A stretch of 39,365 bases of DNA, taken from contig DXCO01000008.1 in the NCBI GenBank assembly GCA_019115945.1, positions 1 to 39,365 on the forward strand, written 5' to 3'. The stretch's first letter is position 1, and every line of letters begins with the position of its first letter. This document shows, piece by piece, positions 8,028-15,334 of this stretch. The DNA is from Candidatus Borkfalkia excrementavium. Its GTDB lineage: Bacteria; Bacillota; Clostridia; Christensenellales; Borkfalkiaceae. The translations under genes were made by a program, and so were the position numbers. The notes under the pieces were generated by a model. The model was not told where the DNA came from, did not search any database, and worked only from the letters and a program-made list of their open reading frames with translations.

Positions 8028-8897
8028 TCAGGAATTTTCTTTGTCGACGTCGACGGAAACGACTGCCGTTTCGGCAAACCGTTTGACGGATTCGACCGCA
8101 TTTTCGCAATTCGTCCGTGTTTTATACGTTTCTCCCGTACATAAAAGTTGCTTGGAGCCGTTGAGCAATTTGAAATAATATTGGTTGCTCTTGCTTCTCG
8201 AAATGACGATATTGCCTTTCAGGATGTTGTTTTTATGCGTTTTGATACCGTTTTTGGCGCCCGTCAAAGAGGTGTACTCGATGCTTTCGAGAAGTTTTTC
8301 TCCGTTGGATGCGAGAAGGGTGAAGTAATAGGTATCGTTTTCTTCGTTTTTGCAGATGACCCATTTGCCCGCATATTTTTTATCTTCTTCCGCTTTGCTC
8401 TCGTCGGCATCTGCATGGACGACCGCCTGAGGGGCAGTCTGTTCTGCCGCATCTGTGTTGGGTTGCGTTTTCTGCGCTTTTACTGCCGAACGTGTTTTTG
8501 CCTGGGCAGGTTTTTCGCGGGGCTCGGCAGGTTGAACGGGAGCAGCGGGAACTCCTTCATCCGCTTCCGATATAGCGGGCTGTGCCTGTGTATCCGGCTG
8601 TTCGGGCATAGATTCGATGTCTTCTTCCTGTACCGGCTCGTCTTCTGCGGGGTCGGCTGCAGGCGCCGTGCTGATGCCATCCGGCTGTACGGACAGCTGC
8701 TCCCTGTTCACGGGTGCAGGTTGTTCAGACGGGACAGCGGCATTTTCTGCTTTAAGCGCTGCTTCTTTCGCCCTTTTCTTTTTTCTGGAAGAGTGTACGG
8801 CAATGACAACGATAATGACGATTACAGCAACGAGCAATGCAGCCAAAATGATGACAAGAATGGGGTTATCTTTACAATATTGTATGATTTTGTCCAT
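8028..8897 (-). CDS. Membrane-anchored protein with two DUF1508 repeats
   Basis: The 289-residue product has a short N-terminus, a single transmembrane helix at about residues 12-34 (ILVIILAALLVAVIVIIV) and then a basic stop-transfer cluster SSRKKKR. This places the rest in the cytoplasm if the N-terminus is out. A Pro/Ala/Glu/Gln-rich linker spans about 45-170. The C-terminal 110 residues contain two YegP-like DUF1508 units: GKWVICKNEENDTYYFTLLA with SNGEKLLES, and ISRSKSNQYYFKLLNGSKQLL with a similar ending. Each unit shows the family rhythm (phe-x-lka-x-ngqvi...Y-x...a-x-xgI-x-svk). The function of DUF1508 is not established. The low-complexity linker resembles those of LPXTG-less surface or scaffold proteins. 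It is transcribed alone from a TTGACA promoter. Confidence 0.82.
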   Translation of the reverse strand: MDKIIQYCKDNPILVIILAALLVAVIVIIVVIAVHSSRKKKRAKEAALKAENAAVPSEQPAPVNREQLSVQPDGISTAPAADPAEDEPVQEEDIESMPEQPDTQAQPAISEADEGVPAAPVQPAEPREKPAQAKTRSAVKAQKTQPNTDAAEQTAPQAVVHADADESKAEEDKKYAGKWVICKNEENDTYYFTLLASNGEKLLESIEYTSLTGAKNGIKTHKNNILKGNIVISRSKSNQYYFKLLNGSKQLLCTGETYKTRTNCENAVESVKRFAETAVVSVDVDKENS

Positions 8898-8928
8898 TTT
8901 TACACCTTGACGATATTTTCTTTATTAT

Positions 8929-8957
8929 ATAGTAATACAAAATAAAAAATTTGTCAA
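8929..8957 (-). promoter_or_regulatory. Promoter of the DUF1508 gene
   Basis: On the minus strand TTGACA (8957-8952) is followed after 17 bases by TACTAT (8934-8929), about 30 bases ahead of the start codon. A TATAAT a few bases further on has too long a spacer. Confidence 0.55.
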
Positions 8958-8992
8958 GCGGCGTTCGATTTTTATTTTATAAGTTGCTGAAA

Positions 8993-9021
8993 TTGACTTT
9001 TGATCGGAAATACGGTACAAT
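8993..9021 (+). promoter_or_regulatory. Promoter of the flavoprotein pair, start codon at the expected +1
   Basis: TTGACT (8993-8998), a 17-base spacer and TACAAT (9016-9021) are close to consensus. Transcription would start near 9028, which is the A of the ATG, and no Shine-Dalgarno sequence precedes that ATG. The mRNA may therefore be leaderless. Confidence 0.65.
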
Positions 9022-9027
9022 AAATTT

Positions 9028-10247
9028 ATGGATTACAGAACTGTTTTGATCATAGGCGGAGGCGCTGCGGGAATGATGTGCGCTCTGCGTCTTGCGGATG
9101 CGGGGATTTGTGACGTCGCCATTCTGGAAAGGAACGATCGCCTCGGAAAAAATTGTCGGCCACGGGAAACGGGCAGGGCAATATTACAAATTCGGATATG
9201 GATGCAGGTCACTACTGTACATCCGCGCCCAAAACGGTTGCGGAAATTTTGAACGCATTCGGAAAACAGGACTTACTTTCGTATCTGACAGAATTGGGCG
9301 GTTGCTTTGCGGAAGGGGATGAGGGGAAAATTTATCCCTCTTCTTTTCAGGCTGCTTCGGTCACGGATATATTCCGATTTGCTTTGCAAAAGAGAAAAGT
9401 GGAAGTGAAAACTGGGGAAAGGGTATTGCAGATCGGGCGAAAGGAAAATGGATTTATCGTAACGACGGATAAAGGAAAATATGCGTCTGCATATCTCGTG
9501 CTCGCCTCCGGCGGTGCCGCGGCAAAACACTTCGGAACGGACGGGAGCGGATATGAACTTGCAAAATCGATGGGGCATTCGGTCACGCAACTGTTTCCCG
9601 CGCTTGTGCGGCTGAAGACGGAACGGGATAAGATAAAAGGACTGAAGGGCGTTCGCAGTGCCGTAGAAGCGCGGCTTGAAAATAACAAGGACAAAAGTTT
9701 TAGAGGAGACGTCATATTTTCCGATTTCGGCATCGGAGGAAATATTGCATACAAACTTTCTTCCTACGCAAAGTCGGGCGACAGTGTTTTGTTGGATTTT
9801 CTTCCGTTTACGGACAGAGAAGGTTTATGCTCGCTTTTGGCAAATAAGGCGAGAAATTATCCGGAGATGCCGGCGGAAGATTTTTTGCGCTGCGTGGTGC
9901 ACAGTGCTGTCGCGAAGGCCATTCTGAACGCTTGCGGCATACCAGTATCGACTAAATGCAGTCATTTGCAAAAGAAGATTGAGGAAATCGTGCGGCAAAT
10001 TAAGGGGTATCGGCTCAGGATAGAGGGGAATACCGGATTCGACGACGCGCAGGTCACAAAGGGCGGGATACGCATGGAAGAGGTGGACGAAAACCTGATG
10101 AGCAGGATCGTCCGTGGGCTGTATTTTGCGGGGGAGATCTTGGACGTGGACGGAGAATGCGGAGGATATAACCTGCAATGGGCCTTTTCTTCGGGCGCTC
10201 GCTGCGCGGCGGCCATCGCGGAGGCGATCGCGAATGAGAATCGATGA
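9028..10247 (+). pseudogene. HI0933/BaiN-type FAD flavoprotein, frameshifted
   Basis: Two overlapping frames together encode one protein of about 406 residues. The first frame gives the FAD-binding GGGAAGMMCALRLADAG and ERNDRLGK, then loses homology. The second frame resumes precisely at LSATGNGQGNITN, the next family motif (kllaTGnGrcNltN). The break is the run of six A at 9147-9152; a seventh A would restore RLGKK-LSATG. The rest is intact, including the C-terminal YFAGEILDVDGECGGYNLQWAFSSG block that closes the FAD site. The family comprises NAD(P)/FAD-dependent oxidoreductases such as BaiN, of varied or unknown substrate. Options are a homopolymer sequencing error, a recent pseudogene, or -1 slippage on A-AAA-AAT. 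The last seems least likely, but would give exactly the right product. Overlaps the next gene by 14 bases. Confidence 0.85.
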
Positions 10248-11766
10248 CATTAAATTGCGCCTCGGGGAAGACGAGGCACGTTTGAAAAAAATTGCAGAGG
10301 ATAAGATGCGCGGGCATTGTGGCTATCTGAAAATTTTGAAAAAATCTTTGGACGCCCGCAATAAATCGGATATCAGATGGGTCTATTCGATCGAGGCGGA
10401 GAAGAAGAAGCCGGATGAAAAACCGCGCGAACTTCCTCAGACGAAGCATCCGGAAAAACGCATTTTCGTAGTCGGAAGCGGTCCCGCGGGGCTGTTTTGC
10501 GCGATACGGCTGATCGGACACGGATTCAGGCCCGTCATATTGGAACGCGGAGAGACCGTTGAGGCGCGCGTTCTCCGCATTAAAGAGTTTTCAGAAAATA
10601 AAGTTTTGGACGAAAACTCGAATGTACAGTTTGGCGAGGGCGGCGCCGGTACCTTTTCGGACGGTAAACTGAACACGCAGACAAAAGATCCTCTGAATAG
10701 AGAAGTGCTTGAAACTTTTATACGGTTCGGCGCTCCGCAGGAGATCGCTTACCTCAATAAACCGCACGTCGGAAGCGATCGGCTGCGGGAAGTTCTCAAA
10801 AACATGCGGGCATATATACAGGAGAATGGCGGCAAGTTCCTGTTTGAAACGCGCTTTTCGGATATCCGCATCAGAGATCAAAAGGTTTATGCGATCGATA
10901 CGGTCAATGTACGGACGGGCGAAAAAAATACGTTCGGTGCGGACGCGCTCGTTCTGGCGATCGGGCACAGCAGCCGCGACACTTTTTGCCTGCTCAAAGA
11001 TCGCGGCTTTGCATTGGAAGCCCGCAAGTTTGCGGTGGGCGTCAGGATAGAGCACTTACAGGCAAAAATCAATTTGGCGCAGTATTCTGCGTCGCATAAT
11101 CTGCTTCCGCCGGCCGATTATAAACTGGTCAGCCACGCGGGGGCGCGTACGGCGTTTACCTTTTGTATGTGCCCGGGCGGATACGTTATGCCTGCGGCGA
11201 GCGAACGGGGCGGCGTCGTGACGAACGGAATGAGCAATTATGCCAGAGACGGCATCAATGCCAACAGCGCGCTCCTCGTCCAGATCGAAAAAGAAGATTA
11301 TTTTAACGGAGACGTATTGTCCGGCGTTGAATATCAGAGAAAACTGGAGCAGTCGGCCTACCGTGCAGGAGGAGAAACTTATGCCGCGCCGATCCAGAGG
11401 GCGGAAGATTTTGTCGGCGGCAGGGTTTCAAAACATTTCGGCGAAGTTTTGCCGACGTATTCTGCGGGGACTGCCATGTGCGACCTGAACCGCATTTTTC
11501 CCGAATATGTCTCTTGCTCGATGAAGGCGGCACTGACGGATATGGACAGGAGGCTGAAAGGTTTTGCAGACCCCGACGCTTTGCTTACGGGGGTGGAAAC
11601 GAGGTTTTCTTCTCCCGTACGCATCCTTCGCGGTGAGAGCGGGGAATGTTTGCAATGCGGCGGTGTTTTTCCTTGCGGAGAGGGCAGCGGTTATTCGGGC
11701 GGAATAACGAGTTCTGCGGCGGACGGGATCGGTACGGCGGTCAAGATTTTTGAAAAATTTGCCTGA
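10234..11766 (+). CDS. FAD-dependent oxidoreductase, uncharacterised long-form family
   Basis: The 510-residue protein has an N-terminal region of about 75 residues (MRIDDIKLRLGEDE) before the dinucleotide-binding motif VVGSGPAGLFCAI at about residues 79-91. It then has ILERGETVEAR, NVQFGEGGAGTFSDGKL and a C-terminal GEGSGYSGGITSSAADG. This pattern belongs to a widespread family annotated only as FAD-dependent protein or dehydrogenase. It is distinct from the HI0933 family of the gene before it. The substrate is unknown. The ATG at 10234 is chosen since it overlaps the preceding stop by 14 bases and starts the conserved N-terminus; an upstream in-frame extension would lie inside the neighbour. 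The two flavoproteins are probably translated from one mRNA. Confidence 0.85.
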   Translation: MRIDDIKLRLGEDEARLKKIAEDKMRGHCGYLKILKKSLDARNKSDIRWVYSIEAEKKKPDEKPRELPQTKHPEKRIFVVGSGPAGLFCAIRLIGHGFRPVILERGETVEARVLRIKEFSENKVLDENSNVQFGEGGAGTFSDGKLNTQTKDPLNREVLETFIRFGAPQEIAYLNKPHVGSDRLREVLKNMRAYIQENGGKFLFETRFSDIRIRDQKVYAIDTVNVRTGEKNTFGADALVLAIGHSSRDTFCLLKDRGFALEARKFAVGVRIEHLQAKINLAQYSASHNLLPPADYKLVSHAGARTAFTFCMCPGGYVMPAASERGGVVTNGMSNYARDGINANSALLVQIEKEDYFNGDVLSGVEYQRKLEQSAYRAGGETYAAPIQRAEDFVGGRVSKHFGEVLPTYSAGTAMCDLNRIFPEYVSCSMKAALTDMDRRLKGFADPDALLTGVETRFSSPVRILRGESGECLQCGGVFPCGEGSGYSGGITSSAADGIGTAVKIFEKFA

Positions 11767-11896
11767 CGAGCCGAAAAGCGTGTATTTTTTATAATAGTGT
11801 CATTTTCTTTTCATAAAATAATCATATTTGCGCGTTATAATACAGCCATAAAAAGCAACAGACCGATTACACAAAACTTTTTTCATATTCTCTCAC

Positions 11897-11935
11897 TATA
11901 ACAGGCTGGCCCGTTCTGCGGGTCAGTCTGTTATA
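11897..11935 (+). repeat. 17-bp inverted repeat (RNA hairpin on the plus strand)
   Basis: Arms 11897-11913 and 11919-11935 pair over 17 positions with a five-base loop. Fifteen are Watson-Crick; the other two are G-U in the plus-strand RNA but would be A-C mismatches in the minus-strand RNA, so it seems selected as plus-strand RNA. No U run follows. It may define the 3' end of the flavoprotein mRNA or belong to a small RNA. Confidence 0.55.
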
Positions 11936-11980
11936 GGTTTACACGCAGTTCCGCTTTTTGATGCAAGTGTTTTGCGTCAG

Positions 11981-12036
11981 AAAATAAAACCGCCCGCAGG
12001 TATCTTGGTCAGTTTGCCAAGAAATTTGCGGACGGT
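11981..12036 (-). terminator. Terminator of pyruvate kinase gene
   Basis: On the minus strand ACCGTCCGCA pairs with TGCGGGCGGT (12036-12027 with 11998-11989), extended by an inner TCTTGG/CCAAGA stem, then TTTTATTTT. It begins 19 bases after the pyk stop. Confidence 0.75.
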
Positions 12037-12054
12037 TCGTCTGTTTTAATATTA

Positions 12055-13461
12055 TTATATCTGTTCGATGTTGATCACGTTGGAATTGCCGGATTTGCCG
12101 TTGGGGTTGCCGCCGGTGATGACGATCAGATCACCTTTTTTGACAAGGCCAGACTGAATCGCTGCCCGTTTGGCATGATAGAAAAGTACGTCCATCGAAT
12201 TGAATTCTTCGGAAAGAACGGGCGTAACGCCCCACGACAGGGCGAGTTTACGGTAGGACATGGGCTCGACCGTCATCCCGATGATATCGATATTGGGGCG
12301 GAAGCGGGAGACCATTCTTGCTGTGCCGCCCGAGCGGGAGCAGACGACGATCGCTTTTGCTCCGATATCCTCGGCAAGGACGCAAGCAGAGTGGGAAAGC
12401 GCGTCGGCAGGGCTCGTGATGTCGGGGCGTTCGTCTCCGTATTTGGTTGCGAGGTGTTTTTCCGTCTCTACGCAGATTTTTGCCATTGCTTCGACTGCCT
12501 GAACGGGAAATTTCCCGCCTGCGGTTTCGCCCGAAAGCATGACGGCGCTCGTGCCGTCGTATACGGCGTTTGCAACGTCGGAAATTTCCGCACGGGTGGG
12601 ACGGGGCTGATTGATCATCGATTCAAGCATTTCCGTGGCGGTTATACAGCGCTTGCTTGCGACGCGGCATTTATTGATGAGCATCTTTTGGATCTGAGGC
12701 AACTCTTCGTAGGGCACTTCCACGCCGAGATCTCCGCGCGCGACCATGATGCCGTTCGCCACTTCCAGAATTTCATCGATATTGTTGACGCCGCTGCGGC
12801 TTTCGATTTTTGCGATAAGGTCGATATCGGGATTGCCGTTTTCTTCGAGAAGCTTTCGGATATCCTTGATGTCCTGCGCTTTGGACGTAAAGGAGCAGGC
12901 GATAAAATCAATGCCCTGTTCGATGCCGAATAAAATATCGTTCTTGTCCTGTTCGCTCAGGTATTTGAGGCTGAGCGTTTTATCGGGGAAGAACATACTC
13001 TTTTTATCGGAAAGATTGCCGCCGACTTCCACGCGGGTCTTGACCTCGGTCTTATTAACGTCGGTCACGCGGAAAATGAGAAGACCGTTGTTGAGAAGAA
13101 TGGTGTCGCCCGGTTCCAGATCGTTTACGATCCCTTTGTAAGAGACGGATACGCGGGTCTGGTCGCCTTCGATCTCTTCGGTGGTGAAGGTGAATTCGTC
13201 GCCTTCTTTAAGGAAGATCTTGTGGTCTTTGAAGGTCTTGATGCGAAGTTCAGGGCCTTTCGTATCGAGCATGATGGGGAGGGGGATATTCAGTTTTTCC
13301 CGTACGCGCTTGATCAGTTCGATATTTTTTTTGTGTTCTTCATAGTCGCCGTGAGAAAAGTTGAGGCGCGCGACGTTCATGCCGGCAAGCGCCATTTTCG
13401 TCAGGATTTCTTCGTCGCGGCAGGCCGGCCCGAGAGTGCAGACAATTTTTGTTTTTTTCAT
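12055..13461 (-). CDS. pyk: Pyruvate kinase
   Basis: This cytoplasmic enzyme transfers phosphate from phosphoenolpyruvate to ADP, ending glycolysis. The 468-residue protein starts MKKTKIVCTLGPACRDEE. Visible motifs are MNVARLNFSHGDYEEH, MLDTKGPE, IAKIESRSGV (catalytic Lys region), GIMVARGDLGVEVP and ITATEMLESMI. The length is that of the basic enzyme with A, B and C domains; the extra PEP-utiliser C-terminal domain of Bacillus and many clostridial enzymes is missing. An in-frame extension of 88 codons upstream crosses the promoter and part of rnpB and is rejected. The start at 13461 has GGAG about ten bases upstream. The gene is separate from pfkA here, although pfkA-pyk is a common clostridial pair. 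Confidence 0.95.
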   Translation of the reverse strand: MKKTKIVCTLGPACRDEEILTKMALAGMNVARLNFSHGDYEEHKKNIELIKRVREKLNIPLPIMLDTKGPELRIKTFKDHKIFLKEGDEFTFTTEEIEGDQTRVSVSYKGIVNDLEPGDTILLNNGLLIFRVTDVNKTEVKTRVEVGGNLSDKKSMFFPDKTLSLKYLSEQDKNDILFGIEQGIDFIACSFTSKAQDIKDIRKLLEENGNPDIDLIAKIESRSGVNNIDEILEVANGIMVARGDLGVEVPYEELPQIQKMLINKCRVASKRCITATEMLESMINQPRPTRAEISDVANAVYDGTSAVMLSGETAGGKFPVQAVEAMAKICVETEKHLATKYGDERPDITSPADALSHSACVLAEDIGAKAIVVCSRSGGTARMVSRFRPNIDIIGMTVEPMSYRKLALSWGVTPVLSEEFNSMDVLFYHAKRAAIQSGLVKKGDLIVITGGNPNGKSGNSNVINIEQI

Positions 13462-13504
13462 ATATGATATCTCCGTAAAAATGATAACAAAATTAACCGA
13501 GTAT

Positions 13505-13533
13505 ATTGTATTACATTTCGTTACAAAAATCAA
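13505..13533 (-). promoter_or_regulatory. Promoter of pyruvate kinase gene
   Basis: On the minus strand TTGATT (13533-13528), a 17-base spacer and TACAAT (13510-13505) lie about 44 bases before the start codon. Confidence 0.6.
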
Positions 13534-13577
13534 GTATTCTAAATAAAAAATACTTTCCCGGCAAACATGCGAAAAAA

Positions 13578-13607
13578 TTGACAAAAACGCCGCCGATATT
13601 GTATAAT
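13578..13607 (+). promoter_or_regulatory. Promoter of RNase P RNA
   Basis: A consensus TTGACA (13578-13583) and TATAAT (13602-13607) are separated by 18 bases, ending seven bases before the first base of helix P1. Confidence 0.8.
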
Positions 13608-13613
13608 ATTTCA

Positions 13614-13961
13614 ACGGTTTGAGTTGATCATACGGTCGCGTAGTTTCGGCTATGAGGAAAGTCCGAGCACCGCAGAGCAGGACGCCGGATAACGTCCGGT
13701 GGAGGCGACTCCAAGGAAAGTGCAACAGAAACAGACCGCAGAGAAATCTGTAAGGATGGAAAGGGGAGGTAAGAGCTCACCGACGCCGCGGTAACGCGGC
13801 GTGCCGTGTAAACCCCGTCCGGTGCAAGATTGGGTTTTTGCCATACAGGGCTGCTCGTCCGGCATGAACCGTAAATATCGCTGGAGCGCATCGGCGACGA
13901 TGCGTCGAGATAGATGACCGTACACGACAGAACTCGGCTTACAGATCAATCTCGGACCGTA
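13614..13961 (+). ncRNA. rnpB: RNase P RNA (type A)
   Basis: The roughly 348-nt catalytic RNA trims tRNA 5' leaders with the RnpA protein. Diagnostic core elements are GAGGAAAGTCCGAGC near the 5' end, the ACAGAAACAGACCGC and GGTAAGAGCTCACC segments, GGTGCAAG, and ACGACAGAACTCGGCTTACAG near the 3' end. The ends pair as helix P1: ACGGTTTGAG plus TTGATC with GATCAA plus CTCGGACCGT. The layout is that of the ancestral type A found in most bacteria including clostridia, not the Bacillus type B. Small frames open on either strand in this interval are RNA shadows. Confidence 0.95.
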
Positions 13962-13965
13962 CAGA

Positions 13966-14000
13966 AAAAGAACCCGCCGCATTCGCGGCGGGTATGTTTT
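13966..14000. terminator. Bidirectional terminator between rnpB and tmcAL
   Basis: Stem ACCCGCCGC/GCGGCGGGT (13972-13980 with 13985-13993) is followed by ATGTTTTTTAT on the plus strand. On the minus strand the run of five A at 13965-13969 gives a U tract, so it can end tmcAL too. Confidence 0.85.
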
Positions 14001-15182
14001 TTATACGAACAGCGTACGGTGTTCGTTGCTTTCGATGCCGTGCATAAAATTGTAAAGATCGTTGGCGAGAATGTCCTTTTCGAATGTCTGTCTCGCTTTG
14101 GGGGAAAGATCGTTTTCGTTGCTCTTTCTTGTGAGCAGAGGGATCTCGGCTCTTTTGAGTTCGGAAAACAGGCCGTCTGCCCGTTCCTTTTTTACTGCGA
14201 GCACCTTCAGATACAATTTTGTTTTCAGGCTTTGCCGCACCAAGTCTTCATCGATGCCGAGTACGGCCGCCGCAAGAATGCGGCGGATCCGCGAGGAAAT
14301 GTATCGCTTTGTCGTGATTTTTGCGACGAGAGCGTCGTAATCGGAAGTGCCCCTTGCCAGCGCTTTGATCCTGTTTTCCAGCCCTTCCGTGCAGTCGAGA
14401 ATCTTTTTCAGATTTTCCGCCGGTTCGGAGAGCGCCTTATATACGGCGATTTTTTTATATGCGTCCGAAAAGGTCGCTTTTTTCAGATCTGCAAAGACGA
14501 AAGGGGGAACGTTCTTTTTGATTGCGCGGAATTTCCCTTCCGCAACCCCGCCGCGGATCGCCGTTGCCGAAGAAAAATTTTTGAGAAGATCGGGATCGGA
14601 ATATCCCCCTCCGATCCTCTTGACGGGCAGGATCTGTGCCGGGGAATTGCAGTGGAGAAGGGCTTTCGTATACTCGATCCCCAAAATGTTATTGGGGGAA
14701 GAGAGCAGGGATGCGTCGGCGTTTGGCAGATGCGCCGCCGCGATGGCTTCGTGCCGCGCTTTCGTAAGGCTCATGCCCGCCTTCAGATTTGCGCGTATGG
14801 CAGCCTTCAGTTCGCGGCTTTCGTCGGCAGTCGCTTTCGCCGTCTGCAGAAAGGAGATACGGTCTCCGCCTTCACAGCCGAATGCGAGCGTATCGAAGGA
14901 CGGGCAGGAGGCGAGAAGTTTTACGGCGCCTTTGGCGAAGATTTCCGCGGGGGAGATCGCGAATACGGCGGGAAGTTCTATGACCGCATCCGCACCCGCC
15001 AAAACGGCATGCTTTGCCCGCGTGAATTTATCGAGAACGGCCATTTCTCCGCGCTGGGTGAAGTTGCCGCTCATGACGCAGAGCAGTGCGTCTGCGCCGC
15101 TCTGTTTTTTCGCTTCAGACAACAGATATGCATGTCCGTTGTGGAAGGGATTATATTCGCAAATTATGCCGCAAATTTTCAT
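14001..15182 (-). CDS. tmcAL: tRNA(Met) cytidine acetate ligase TmcAL (YlbM family)
   Basis: The 393-residue protein opens MKICGIICEYNPFHNGHAY, with the NPFHNGH nucleotidyltransferase-like ATP site, then VMSGNFTQRGEMAVLDKFTR and AGADAVIELP. These identify the YlbM family, which in Bacillus makes N4-acetylcytidine at the wobble position of elongator tRNA-Met using acetate and ATP. Position agrees with function: it is divergent from pta-ackA, genes of acetate and acetyl-phosphate metabolism, as in many Firmicutes. Length is normal for the family (about 390-410). The terminator hairpin lies immediately after the stop. Confidence 0.92.
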   Translation of the reverse strand: MKICGIICEYNPFHNGHAYLLSEAKKQSGADALLCVMSGNFTQRGEMAVLDKFTRAKHAVLAGADAVIELPAVFAISPAEIFAKGAVKLLASCPSFDTLAFGCEGGDRISFLQTAKATADESRELKAAIRANLKAGMSLTKARHEAIAAAHLPNADASLLSSPNNILGIEYTKALLHCNSPAQILPVKRIGGGYSDPDLLKNFSSATAIRGGVAEGKFRAIKKNVPPFVFADLKKATFSDAYKKIAVYKALSEPAENLKKILDCTEGLENRIKALARGTSDYDALVAKITTKRYISSRIRRILAAAVLGIDEDLVRQSLKTKLYLKVLAVKKERADGLFSELKRAEIPLLTRKSNENDLSPKARQTFEKDILANDLYNFMHGIESNEHRTLFV

Positions 15183-15198
15183 TTATCAAGTCAAAACC

Positions 15199-15227
15199 TT
15201 TACATTTTTTTTGAAATGCTATATAAT
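15199..15227 (+). promoter_or_regulatory. Promoter of pta-ackA
   Basis: TTTACA (15199-15204), a 17-base spacer and TATAAT (15222-15227) predict a start near 15234 and an untranslated leader of about 100 bases. Confidence 0.65.
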
Positions 15228-15233
15228 AATTAA

Positions 15234-15334
15234 CGGACGTCGTCCGGCGGCAAAAAAAGCCGGCTCGGCCGTGTTCCAAATTTATTATATATCATTTACG
15301 ACAAAAAATAAAGCGATTGAGGTATGAACTTATT
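15234..15334 (+). other. Structured leader of pta mRNA
   Basis: The first bases form either CGGAC/GTCCG (15234-15238 with 15242-15246) or CCGGC/GCCGG (15244-15248 with 15259-15263), which share bases and so exclude each other. An AT-rich stretch and the GAGGT ribosome site follow. No known riboswitch class was recognised. Confidence 0.35.

Larger units (their letters stand above)
11767..12054. other. Convergent intergenic region with hairpins, no gene seen
   Basis: This 288-base gap separates the second flavoprotein (+) from pyk (-). It holds the strong inverted repeat at 11897-11935 and the pyk terminator at 11981-12036. I see no ORF with a ribosome site. A TATAAT at 11836-11841 has no matching -35. 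Confidence 0.6.

Noticed and set aside
13462-13725. 88-codon N-terminal extension of pyruvate kinase
   Set aside because: It would cover the pyk and rnpB promoters and part of the RNase P RNA; the conserved protein starts at 13461.
13914-15233. Long plus-strand open frame opposite tmcAL
   Set aside because: It is antisense to tmcAL, runs through the rnpB end and terminator, and shows no domain.
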